From: Aradus depressus
Taxonomy: Eukaryota; Arthropoda; Insecta; Hemiptera; Aradidae
Length of the DNA stretch: 64,000 bases
NCBI GenBank assembly: GCA_963662175.1
Contig: OY759221.1
Span: forward strand, 38,934,045-38,998,044
Direction: 5' to 3'
The stretch's first letter is position 1, and each line of letters starts with the position of its first letter. A program made the translations under genes and the position numbers. The notes under the pieces are model-generated. The model worked only from the letters and a program-made list of their open reading frames with translations, was not told the DNA's origin and ran no database searches. Shown piece after piece: positions 54,321 through 64,000 of the stretch.

Positions 54321-54748
54321 AACAACATTTATTTGGACCAGCAAAATGCTTTACACAAATATATAAAATAAAGGGTTTAAAAAAGAAAGTCCTGGTACAG
54401 TCTTTGTTTGAGTCGCCTCCCAGGAGTAGGCGCTCCTAGACTGTAGTGTTCAGCCCCGGAACAATGCACTAGGGCTTCGTGGTGATTTTTCACTAGCTTC
54501 TCGATGTGAGCTGCAAATTGAGGAACTCCCAGTTCTTCGTGAATTTTGTGATTCCTGACAAACCAGGGTGCGTTCGTTGCTATTCGGAGTACTTTATTTT
54601 GAAATGTTTGTAGTCGTTTCATGTTAGTGTTGCTGGTACCGATCCAGACTGGACAGGCGTATGTTAGAAGTGGAAGTAGGAGTGACTTGTATAGCAGAAT
54701 AGTACATGTGTGTTTGAGTGGCGTGTTTCTGTTTATAAGAGGGTAAAG
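54308..54748 (-). mobile_element. Jockey-like LINE, third subfamily, 3' end
   Basis: The - strand frame gives LPLLTYACPVWIGTSN, then MKRLQTFQNKVLRIATNA, then PWFVRNHKIHEELGVPQ and LKQRLYQDFLF before a stop. This is the end of a Jockey-clade reverse transcriptase. The open frame extends upstream of the Met at 54622 to about 54745. It is followed by a short UTR and a tail with repeated TTGTTGTTA. The element is 5'-truncated and less damaged than other LINE pieces. Confidence 0.82.
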
Positions 54749-55060
54749 GAAACTTAATATAATAACTACAGTATACTTAAAACAAATATAATATAATAAC
54801 TATAGTTGCAAATATTTTATCTATTCTTAATAATAATATGATAGGATGGCGTTAGCTGTTTTCTGTTTCCGTTTCATCTATTCATCCAATTTTGATTCTG
54901 AAAAAAAAAGATTTGCACTCTTTCAACCGTCTACATTCGTCGCCCTACCTGTAATTTAAAAAAAAAGAAAAATATAAATAAAATAATATTCGGAATTTAA
55001 CATTTTTCAAAAAAAAAAAAAAAAAAAGCCGAGCTGAGAACTGTAACCGGGACATTTAAC
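54749..55060. other. AT-rich spacer
   Basis: No gene; A-runs at 54899-54909 and 55010-55027. Confidence 0.4.
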
Positions 55061-55061
55061 C

Positions 55062-55222
55062 TTGAGACTCATGCCAAGGCTTTAACTATACGGGGCGCTC
55101 TTCCGTCGCTCTGATGGACATGAGCCCGAATCTACTATCATGAGATTAATAGTCTTTAAGGAGAATCTGGCATCGCACGGGACCATCGCTTAATATCCCA
55201 TCCGAAGGACGGCGTGCTCATT
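55062..55222 (-). mobile_element. SINE fragment
   Basis: + strand view: ttgagactcatgccaaggct, gctcttccgtcgctctgatg, gacatgagcccgaatctact, tcccatccgaaggacggcgt. Confidence 0.75.
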
Positions 55223-55336
55223 TAATTACATTGTTTGAAAACGTTTAATCATATAAAATGTAACAATAGGTTACAAATATTATTTGAGTTATGGCTTTGA
55301 ATCACCAATTTATGTGTCCCACCAAATTATTGTACT

Positions 55337-55545
55337 ATGGTAGATAACGGGCCCCGTGGTGTTTCGCTCGACCTCGATTACAGTACGGTACGGACCTGGC
55401 CAGGCAGTTACGAAACTTACCCACAACCCTACTGTATTAAAGAACTAAAAGAAAAAAAATACGATTTCCACGCACGGACCAACATTCCAATGTCACATTT
55501 ACCCTTATTCGAAGAAATGGTGCCTAGGTTCAATAACAGAGAGAA
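55337..55545 (+). CDS. Unidentified coding-like segment (orphan exon or element remnant)
   Basis: From ATG 55337 the frame reads about 70 residues (GPRGVSLDLDYSTVRTWPG, then PQPYCIKELKEKKYDF, then LPLFEEMVPRFNN) before it runs into the 'acttccccag' repeat at about 55545. Codon third positions are much richer in C and G than the surroundings, and the residue mix is protein-like, so I think it is, or was, coding. No signal peptide, domain or catalytic motif is recognised. A shorter ATG frame just upstream (near 55292, out of phase) suggests a frameshift. It could be a host exon, an element ORF or a viral integration; I cannot decide. Confidence 0.4.
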
Positions 55546-55850
55546 AAAATCGGTGAATCACTGGCAGTGTACTTCCCCAAAACGAATCAATCAATTAACT
55601 TTTCGCTCCCGCTCAACAATCAGTCGACCGTTTGCGCTAATATTCAAAAGATGGCATATAGGGACTCCTAAATCTTCATACTAAATGTTGTGTCGATAAA
55701 TTCCTTACATTGGCAGCTATTTGGGTTTTTAAATTGAGCCCCTTTACCTGAACCACTCTTTCTCTTTGGCCGGTATCGTTGAAATTTGACAGGTTATGTC
55801 CTCATTGTGTTTTGATTACAAATATGAAATTTCATGTCGATACATTCAGT
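55546..55850 (+). repeat. Dispersed 'acttccccag' family copy
   Basis: tcggtgaatcactggcagtg, tacttccccaaaacgaatca, caatcagtcgaccgtttgcg, cattggcagctatttgggtt, ctctttggccggtatcgttg, tttcatgtcgatacattcag. Confidence 0.7.
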
Positions 55851-57784
55851 ACAACAGCAACCATTAGCTAGACAACCAAAGTTAAGGTAGCAGTCAGTAG
55901 TATCGACAACCAGGAGATAGTAGGACTCAAGCACAGAATAACATACATCTGTGTGTAGACTCAAGGCAAGGTTAATATTTCTGGTCACAGGGAATAAATT
56001 GGTAAGTCTAAATTCGTAATTTTTCAGGGCAGCAGTTTTTTACTTTTGCATTAATCGTGTACTTTTTGGAATAAAAAAATTATGTTTGCATCATTATTAA
56101 TAATATACCGTCTAAATCTATAGGAGTGAATGAAAATGAATATTGTTAATCCTTTCTTGGATTTTCCCTTATTTACCTAATCATTCCATCACTTACCTAA
56201 TTATTTTCCATACTTTTTGAAATACTCGTGAATGATGCCTCTCTAAAGTTGAGCAAGTTGATTTAACGAAAAACACCCTCTTCACTTGCAATAGTCTGCC
56301 ATAGTGAATAAATGTTTAAATGCAGTTATCTCGTGAATGATTCGTCAAAGAAATAGATTATGTTGATTTAACCGAGAACATACACAATTTTACGAGATAT
56401 CGAGAAACCCACATCTTTATAATTTCGAAAATAGAGTCCTGAGCTCCCAACTTCTCAGTGCGCAGATGGCTTGGGAGATGATCACAGTACACTTAACTCA
56501 TTTTGGACATTTTACGACTTAACAACTTATTCCCTGTGCCCATAGATATAATAGTAAAATAATATGTAATATAATAGTTAATATAATAGTACTATAATAG
56601 TTAATATAATAGTACTATTATATTAACCTTGGACTCAAGGGACTATCGATACCTAGGAGGCAGTGGATAAACCAACGGTTGAGGTTGTACTGTGCCAAAC
56701 CGCCCACTTTTTTTTCTACTAGCTAAGTTAGTTAGTAATTTGCTTCAATATTTACTAACTGTTGGTTGGTTCCGGATTATGTCTTAAGTTCTGTATGTAT
56801 TTTTGTCGTTTAATAAGTTATGCCTTTTTTTTGTCATAATAGTCTTGCAATATGTTATAACGTTTCTGTCTTGTCATTTCATTAAGCAAATATTATTTTT
56901 TCTTTTTTAAAGAATGTTTTAAGGATATTAGATCTTCATTTATTATCTCATTAATTGGTTTGTTTTTTTGATGACTTGTTTCATTAACTTGTTCCTAGTG
57001 CGTTCAAGTGGTTATCAGAGCTTGTTTTATAGTCAATATGTATTCTAAGTCCGCTATTAGTTTGATTATGTCTTTGCTAATAGTTTCGTTATTATCTACA
57101 AAAATTTTAACCTAATTAAATAAATTAAAGCAAGAAGAGAAAATAAATCAACAAATATTTAATATAGTATTGGTTAAGATAAAAAATGGCAGTCTAACAG
57201 AAATCCAACTTAAGAGAAATTGACGAAATTCTAAAAAAATAATAAATTATAATATTGATTCTTAGTTAGGTCTCTATCAGAAGTGATGAAAAATGTGAAA
57301 GGAACTGGGAAAACTTGACAGTACTTTGCTCTAAAGTTGGAAAGGAATTTCAATGAACAAGTTCACTAGGTATTATAAAGTAAAAAATAAATGAACATTT
57401 AACGTATTTAAAATATTGTTTATTTATTATTTATATTATTATGTTTATTATTTTTTACTAAAGAAAACATAAGTAAGACACAGATAATGATACATATTAG
57501 GTTTACTTAAAGAGGTTTATTGTTGGTACGTTTAATATTTATGAAATAAATAAATACGTATATAATAACATTTTAATGATACTAATATAAATACGTGTAA
57601 ATCAATTGAAGTTCTAAATAAAGTTAGTAAACCAAACATTTCTTTATCCAGTAAAGTGTGAGGAAGTTAATATTATCCGAGATAAGATATTTTTTTAGTT
57701 TTTGTTTGATAGTATGTATCATATTATCAAACAACAAATAATTTTGAAAATGTTGTATGGCTCTGACTAACGTAATGTTTGTTT
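55851..57784. other. AT-rich spacer
   Basis: No gene. 56225-56420 has a weak duplication (actcgtgaatgatgcctctc and ctcgtgaatgattcgtcaaa, then gttgatttaac in both). 57400-57600 is extremely AT-rich. Confidence 0.4.
56600..56627. repeat. 28-bp perfect palindrome
   Basis: gttaatataatagt joined to its exact inverse actattatattaac, next to a direct repeat of ttaatataatagtacta. Confidence 0.95.
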
Positions 57785-57965
57785 TGAAACAAGTTGCTTT
57801 CCTAAGTCACTGAAATTAGCGAGAATCAAGCCACTATTCAAAAAAAAGTTGGAAAATTATAGACCGATCTCATTGCTCCCAACAATTTTGAATTTGTTTG
57901 AAGAAGTTTTATAGAATTTCTGGTAGCCAATGGACTGCTAACTGACGAACAATATTCGAATTTAT
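57785..57965 (+). mobile_element. LINE reverse transcriptase fragment
   Basis: In the + frame: FPKSLKLARIKPLFKKK, then ENYRPISLLPTILNLFEEV, then (after a stop) a broken stretch equivalent to ANGLLTDEQY. NYRPISLLP is a hallmark block of Jockey/CR1-type reverse transcriptases. No longer frame is open. Confidence 0.75.
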
Positions 57966-58714
57966 AAAAAATAAATTGATTTCAAATCCCATCAAGTGTA
58001 ATTACTAATAATTCACAATCAAGAGAACTCAGGATAACTTAAGGAATCTAAAACTATTTTAACTAGACCAAAAATATGGTGAAAAGCACATGGAGTGTAA
58101 AGTGTAACTAATGGATTGCAAAAACAGACTGATGCAACCTTGGACCGATCGCTTTGACGTGGTGTTCTATCTACTCGACTCGTGCAAGCTGTCTCTCTGC
58201 TCGTTGCTCTGTAAGTTCAAGTTGAACGAGTATCCAACATTTATTATTTATCCAGTGTTTATTCAATTTTTTTAGGAAATACATCTTTTAGGCAAGGGGT
58301 TCGGCCTGATATATATACCTATATATATATACATATCTTTTCTTTTTTTTTTCTTTTTTAAGAACATTAAAACGAAGAAAAACATAAAAAGTCATTAAAT
58401 AATAATAATAAAATACAAGAAAATGACACATAGCTCACATAATAAACAAATAAATATAATTTTTCTTGTAAAATTGTCTATTTAAGGTGCTCAACTTTTA
58501 AATAGCATTACTTTGTAGGATATGAAATGATTGAGTTTATTATTGTTTATCAATGTTGAAGATGATGTGAGGTTGTGGCTGGTCAGTGCTTCAGCCAGGT
58601 ACTTTCATCTCAGTTGGCTCAAGGTTGGACACTACTTACATGGTATTTAATAAAAAACATATAATGGGATATGTAAACAGTTTTGTACATCAAATAGCTT
58701 ATAAATTATGTATG
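57966..58714. other. Spacer
   Basis: No gene. (TA)-like and T-rich stretches near 58310-58360. Confidence 0.35.
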
Positions 58715-58860
58715 CTGTGATAATGAAAATTATGTAAATTGTATTATAAATATAAAATTAATAATAATTAAAACAAAAAGAAAAAATAATTAAATAAAAT
58801 TACCACATTTCCTGTAGAAATTATATCTCTGGTCTTTTACTAAATTTTGATTTCTTTTAT
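58715..58860 (+). repeat. Dispersed family G fragment
   Basis: aattatgtaaattgtattat, aaaattaataataattaaaa, tttcctgtagaaattatatc, tggtcttttactaaattttg match 51330-51470. Confidence 0.65.
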
Positions 58861-60011
58861 TCCTCTTGTTGTTTTTTTCTTTCTATTAAGTATTTTTATT
58901 ATCATTTTATTTGTATTTATTTTTAAATTTATTTAAATGTATAATTGTATATACATATATACATTTTTAATAATTGTTATTTTTTGTTTTCTCTCTTTTC
59001 TATATTTCGCACGCTGTGACCTGAGGAAGGGACGTAAGGAAGTACCAAAATGTCGTCGTGAAAAAGACAATTCAGGAAAAGGTATCAAAAATTATATATT
59101 AATTATAATTAAATTAAAAAATGTACCTATAGACTATATTTATTATATACTTTATTTCCTTCTGTCTAATATTATTATTTTTGTATTCATAATTTCAAGT
59201 TTTATTTATTAATTTCATTTTATTTTGTTGTAGTAATTAATTCTAATCCATGTGTGTCAGACTCTATTAGTATGTTATGGTTTAACAGGCTCAGAATACT
59301 ATAGAATAGCGCTAGGCGCCCTGTTACTCGTCGCTGGCTATAACCCGATCAGTGCGGTAGCAGTTGTTCCTTGAAATAACAGTGATACTCTACCTGTTAG
59401 CCAACTTGTGACAGCCTACATTCCCAGGATCCGGGAAACTGATCCTCACTTGTCTACAATTTCAACGCGACAGACAACTTGGCTGTGACAAAGAAGTGAA
59501 AATCTATCTGCTACCAAATCCTAGTGACTGTGATTTTTGTTGTTCTTTGAGAATAACAGTGACAAACTACCTGTTACCAGTTAGACAGACACTGGCTGTA
59601 TCCGGGTCCAGTGACCGGGTTCCAGTGGCCTACTTTGTACCCACCGACCTACAAACATTGGCCCCCCACCTCTACTGTCTGACCTACTAACATCCAACCT
59701 CATCTCGACTCACCTTTAGCTGTATCTCCAACTATCTATCTACGCAGACATAGAAACTACATGAAATACATGATGCGCATGCTCAAACAAACATTGTTAT
59801 TTCTCATGAATGTTCGATTTTTTAAGGTAATTCATAGAATGTAATCTGTAACACGGATCTGTTAAAACCATGAATTGAAACTTTTTTTTTTTGTTTAATT
59901 CCTTTCTTACAAATTACAATTTTTTTTAATGAAGCCATCTGACCGACATATTTTTTTTTCTTGATTACTTCTATTATAAGTTATATTTTTATTATATATT
60001 TCAAAACTTTC
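58861..60011. other. Spacer with repeat-like 3' ends
   Basis: 59022-59060 (tgacctgaggaagggacgta; ccaaaatgtcgtcgtg) is a typical LINE/Penelope-type 3' phrase. 59255-59290 has tatgttatggtttaacagg. 59360-59580 has a weak duplication (ttgttccttgaaataacagt and ttgttctttgagaataacag, about 180 bp apart). No gene is supported. Confidence 0.4.
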
Positions 60012-60013
60012 AG

Positions 60014-60190
60014 ATCTCTTCGAACCAGCAATTTAGGATTTGTACCAATTCGGGACATAGAATATATTAGTTTCATAATTAAAAATCAAAAAAATCCGGG
60101 AGCCATGTTGTTTTTTTTTATTATTGATGCATCTAGAGTAAATCCAACTTCTCCCAGAGTTATTTATATTACTCGAAAGTATAATCAATA
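60014..60190 (+). CDS. Possible last exon of an unknown gene
   Basis: A splice-acceptor-like tttcaaaactttcag precedes an open frame to the TAA at 60188 (SLRTSNLGFVPIRDIEYIS, then KNQKNPGAMLFFFIIDAS, then PRVIYITRKYNQ). It looks protein-like but is AT-biased and unassigned. It may be chance. The open frame itself extends back to 59961. Confidence 0.25.
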
Positions 60191-61904
60191 AATTTTCTTT
60201 TAATATTATTACTTAATTTGTTTTTATCTTATTCTTTTCACGTAAATTCTTTAGTCAATTCTATTTAGTAAATATCTTTAAGTAAATTCATTTGGACAGA
60301 ATATTCTATTTTAAACTGGAAGAATAACTTTATTTCATTTTAATTTTCTTATTTAATTTCTTTTTAATATTCATTATTAATCTTTTTATTGCAATTGGCA
60401 TATCCCTTGTGCGGAAGAATATTATTTTTTAAACTTCAAGTAACTTCATTTTATTTAAAATCAATTTGATATTTATAACAATCAATAAACCCTTTTTAAT
60501 TACACTTCAGAAGAATTTAAACAGCAATACTGAATTTTTTACTGTTTCATGGTATCCTAATTTTAAAAAAAAGTATTTTTCATCAATTACCTTCTGTTTC
60601 AGAATGCAGCTTTGCTTTCCGAAACGAGCTTGAGGTGAAATGTTTCAAACTTTAAAGTTTCGTCGAACTATACAAAGCTGAACAGGCGTAAATGTTCTTT
60701 TTAGTACAGCGAAGCAAAAAGGAATAGTAATGATTTTGGCAGCTCTAAGTACGTATGTTCTCTCATAATACCAATCCATATGACCAATTTTAAAAAATTG
60801 GCAATAATTCGATTCATTTAATTATGCCCAGATAATATGTTCTAACAAAAATTTAAAAGCTCCACAATTTCTGCCTATTAATGGTGGCTATTAAATGGCG
60901 ATCCCAAAAATTTAAAGGTTTTTAGTGTATATAATAAATGTGTGATAATAACAAATATATAATTTTTAAATAAAACCTTGTCAAAGGCGATTTGGACTGT
61001 GTTTCATATCACGAACTTAAAACTTTTTTAAAATAGCGTTTTATTTATACAGACAGTTTTAAAAATTATTAAGAATATTATAATAATTATATCTGTCATA
61101 ACTGTCCATCAAACATATACAAGAGGTTTCAAAGTATAGGCGTAGTCGTAAATCGTCAAATTAGTACTTAAGCGAATCATAAAAAAATTAAAATTAACAA
61201 AAAAAACTATGAAATCTTTTATTACCAGTTATAACAGACATAATAACTATAATATATATTCAAAATAACTTGTAAAATATCTGTATAAATAAAAAATACT
61301 AATCTGAGACAGATAAACTTATTTCAGTCTTTTTATTAGGAAGGTTTTTACTTTAGTGTAAGAAAGTTTTTTGTAACCGAGCCAAAGACCGAGATCGAGT
61401 TTTCAGTAAGAAAACTGAAAGGTACATTTTATATGAAATATGATTTTTTGCAGGTCGTCCGGTTTGCGAGAAAAAAGAAACCCGCCCTGAAAATGTCTGA
61501 ATGAAAATCATTTTTTAGTACTTTGGCTTGATTTACACAACGTTAATTTTCAACGAATTTTAAAATATCTTTTTGTCGAGTTTTAGTTTGTTAAACTATT
61601 TTTTTTTTTAGCCACAGACAGAAGGAGTGGGATTTTGAAGAAAAGCATTGTAACCAATGGGCATAAAAACCTAAGAATTTAAGTTTTTTTAAAAATAGAA
61701 AACCACGTGTTTTTTTTTTGTTAATACAACAGGATTGATATTTCCATGGGAAAGCGTGATGAAGGGTTTAGCAATTAAGCCTCATTCTAAAATTGCATGC
61801 TAGCAACATTTAAAAAAAAAATTAATTTAAATTTTCGTTGACTAACTATTGTGATTATACTTAACTGTGAAATAAGCTTTCGCTTCTTCGAGTTTGTAGA
61901 AATT
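60191..61904. other. AT-rich spacer
   Basis: No gene. 61335-61480 (gttttcagtaagaaaactga; ggtcgtccggtttgcgagaa) is an inverse match to the old family near 46470 and 21865. Confidence 0.4.
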
Positions 61905-62095
61905 TAGTTAAATCTGTCTCCTGCTAAATTTTGAAATTGTTGGACTCAATTTTGAATTGGATAATATTTCGTTAGGTTCGAAAATTTAAACATATTTTCG
62001 ACGAGAAATAAGCTTATTTCAGGTTCTGTTTCTCGTTTACAATTCTGATCACGATGAAGAATAGAGAAATATGTGAAACTGTAATACTAAAGTTT
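61905..62095 (+). repeat. Repeat pair with 54118-54320
   Basis: tctgtctcctgctaaatttt, ttggactcaattttgaattg, atatttcgttaggttcgaaa, ctgatcacgatgaagaatag. Same order and orientation as the partner. Confidence 0.55.
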
Positions 62096-62137
62096 AAAAT
62101 ATTTTATATATTCTTAATAATATATTTTTTTTTGTAT

Positions 62138-62690
62138 TTTATTTATAAAGATACAAATGTTGCTAGAGAGCAACAACCAGCATCTACGATGGTACGTATT
62201 GAAATGGTGGAGTGAATGGCGTGTGAGAAGGACACGCGGTGGTAGGTCGAGACGAAAATTTATTTTAATTATTAAGACAAACGTAAAAAATAAATAAAAA
62301 AGGAATTGAAAGACAATTTTTATGGATGGCTAGTAAGAGAAATAATAAAAGTAAAGGAAAATAATGTTGAAAAATATTAATAATGATTATGATACAATGT
62401 GGCAGTAAGTCGCGGTTCCATCTTCTCTTCAACCTTCTTGGGGGGTTTTGTGGTAAGTGTTGTGGAGATAATGTACGTATTTCTGGGTTTGTATGTGTGT
62501 AAAGTTTTCTAAAAAACCGTACCTATGTAAGTAGTTTATATTGTTTCGGGTACTGTGTGTATCATAAGATCGTTATGAAGTGTTCTGTTGTTTATGTACG
62601 GTGGGCACTGTGTCATCAGTCTGAGGGTTTTTGCTGAAAGGTATATCTGTGATCCGTAAGTCCTTAATGGTCTAAGTAAGTAAGTGGTTT
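62138..62690 (-). mobile_element. Jockey-like LINE, second subfamily, 3' end
   Basis: - strand: the RT end (LRTYGSQIYLSAKTLRL-like, HSDLMIHTV, PPKKVEEKMEPRL) with stops, then the UTR gacctaccaccgcgtgtcct and gatgctggttgttgctctct before an A-rich end. It corresponds to 19240-19864. Confidence 0.78.
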
Positions 62691-62694
62691 CATT

Positions 62695-62808
62695 ACTTTC
62701 ATACAATCAGTAGTGCCAGTTTGAAATAATTTGTAGGATAGAGGGAAGGAGAGGGCCCTGTAAAAATGTGGTTGGTAAAAAAAAAGTCCAGTTTTGGCCA
62801 CATCCTGT
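62695..62808 (+). mobile_element. 'catactggcattactgg' MITE, right half, old
   Basis: caatcagtagtgccagtttg, aaataatttgtaggataga, gtaaaaatgtggttggtaa, cagttttggccacatcctg. Confidence 0.6.
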
Positions 62809-63005
62809 ATTTTTTAATTGTTATTATTAAGATCTTTTCAGAAATTAGTTTGACTGAAAACCGCAAAGAGAGGTTAAGGTAGGGAGTTCAAATCCAGCCT
62901 TGAAAACTTTTTTTTTTTTAAATATTTAATAATGAATAAGATATAAAATTTCACCCTTTCAGAGTATCATATGCGTTTTAAAGAATGCGCGTAACTTATT
63001 TTTTG

Positions 63006-63008
<3 letters not shown>

Positions 63009-63053
<45 letters not shown>

Positions 63054-63056
63054 TTT
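63009..63056. repeat. (TA)24 microsatellite
   Basis: An uninterrupted run of TA dinucleotides. Confidence 0.97.
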
Positions 63057-63111
63057 ACGTAGACGACATTGTAAAATATGTGTACCTACTTGAAGTATTT
63101 TATTTTGGTTT

Positions 63112-63247
63112 GACTGGGACTGTACCATTTAGATGGCATGACAGCTCTGGCACACTTGCCATATAACCCTCAGGAGAGTTTCTGGCACACTATCCCCTCT
63201 CTGTCCGCTCCCTTTGCCATCTGGGCCAGTGGGTACAGTCCCAGTAC
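63112..63247. mobile_element. Short palindromic MITE-like element
   Basis: gactgggactgtacc at the left and gggtacagtcccagt at the right are inverse. Inside, agatggcatgac / ctttgccatct and ctggcacacttgcc / ctggcacacta continue the symmetry. About 135 bp, no coding. The 60-codon - strand frame here is a by-product. Confidence 0.65.
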
Positions 63248-63584
63248 AATGCAAATTGGACCTTTTATAACAAACCAACCCATTCAATACAAAATGGAGG
63301 AAAAATGACAATTTTTTTTTTTCTTAAATTCTTTCTATGGTCGTTTACTAAAATACATTTAAAAAAAAAACATTCCTTCATTGTTATTCTCGACTTTTCT
63401 AAACTAGACAATCTGTTATTTTTTATTATTTTTTTTCTTCAAATGGCTCATATAGACCAAAGTACATTTGTCCTAGAATTTTGAATGAAAAACATAAAAA
63501 GTTCTATATCGTTTGTTGGGTTCTTCCTTTACTTCCCCGACTATACGAAGTATAGAAGACATGTATTCCGTCAGAAAATTGGTG

Positions 63585-63748
63585 ATGAGTTATCACCGCA
63601 ATTTCATATTTTCCACACAGACGATAATATGAATACTATATTTAAATTAAAAACCTCATGTGAACGACACCTATTAATTTTCCGTGAAATCAGCTGAACG
63701 GGTACTCGACTCTAAAACCTTAATAACTGCCGATGTAATGAATGTATC
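63585..63748 (-). repeat. Dispersed 'acttccccag' family fragment
   Basis: + strand view: gatgagttatcaccgcaatt, cctcatgtgaacgacaccta, ttaattttccgtgaaatcag, cttaataactgccgatgtaa, tgaatgtatc. Confidence 0.65.
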
Positions 63749-63749
63749 A

Positions 63750-63945
63750 GGGAGCCATCGTGGCCGTGCGGGCTAGAGCATAAGGCTTTGGTCGTATGAT
63801 CTCACCATGGTTTGCGGGTTCGAATCCCGTCCGGGAGTGAGTTTTATTTCGTAGATAGAACTCCCTCCCAGAGCCATGGATGTTGTAAATAACTAGATAA
63901 CACATGGCTAATATGCATCGTACAATAAGACCAAAAAAAAAATAA
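63750..63945 (+). mobile_element. Second SINE type with a tRNA-like head
   Basis: gggagccatcgtggccgtgc begins a tRNA-like region; the B box is gggttcgaatccc (63816-63828), with a long gap between the A- and B-box regions as in tRNAs with an extra arm (Leu/Ser type). A short body follows (atagaactccctcccagagc, aacacatggctaatatgcat) and the element ends ccaaaaaaaaaa. It is unrelated to the other SINE in body and tail. The 77-codon - strand frame over it is a by-product. It inserted next to a copy of the 'acttccccag' family. Confidence 0.8.
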
Positions 63946-64000
63946 TGTATGGACAAAGAATGATGATTCAGAAGCATCACAACATAAATAATATTGCCGT

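Noticed and set aside
63750..63836. Functional tRNA-Leu/Ser gene
   Set aside because: It continues into a non-tRNA body with an A-rich tail and has the look of a SINE; no clear acceptor stem pairing was confirmed by eye.

Overview
This is a eukaryotic, very AT-rich, repeat-dominated stretch, most likely from an arthropod and probably an insect. The pointers are a Jockey-like LINE in several copies, an RTE-like LINE, an internally deleted mariner, a transposon carrying a DUF4817-like helix-turn-helix, and a tRNA-derived SINE whose tail is often the insect telomere-type pentamer CCTAA. There are no operons, ribosome binding sites or prokaryotic genes. I am not confident of the species or order.

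Only two stretches look like genuine host coding sequence. One is a gene end on the + strand: a splice acceptor at about 7974, an ATG at 7982, a 296-residue predicted secreted and strongly basic protein ending at 8872, and a polyadenylation signal at 9062. The other is a single 117-bp exon (52723-52839) with clean splice sites whose peptide resembles part of the CLEC16A/Ema family. A third coding-like stretch (55337-55545) and a possible last exon (60014-60190) are unidentified.

Layout. 1-2227 is a 440-bp satellite that contains a piece of the resident SINE. 2228-3945 is a 143-bp tandem array ending in an RTE-like tail. 4-12 kb holds SINE pieces, a hAT element with an 8-bp target duplication, the secreted-protein gene, two abutting MITEs and a pogo-like element. 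12-24 kb is spacer with SINEs and Jockey fragments. 24.6-26.3 kb holds a 50-bp minisatellite and its single-copy progenitor. 26.3-28.2 kb holds LINE debris and an element with about 380-bp inverted repeats. 28-40 kb holds SINEs, a 27-bp minisatellite, Jockey, RTE and R1-like LINE remnants and the mariner. 40-52 kb is a mosaic of an old dispersed family (called here the 'acttccccag' family), SINEs, a second pogo-like element and minisatellites. 52-64 kb holds the CLEC16A-like exon, more LINE and SINE pieces, a (TA)24 run and a second SINE type.

The main theme is repeat turnover. The SINE appears as full copies with target duplications, as fragments, as inverted pairs and as raw material for a satellite. 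The 143-bp array and the dispersed 'acttccccag' family seem to share one ancestral monomer. Most other long open frames in the window are by-products of these repeats.
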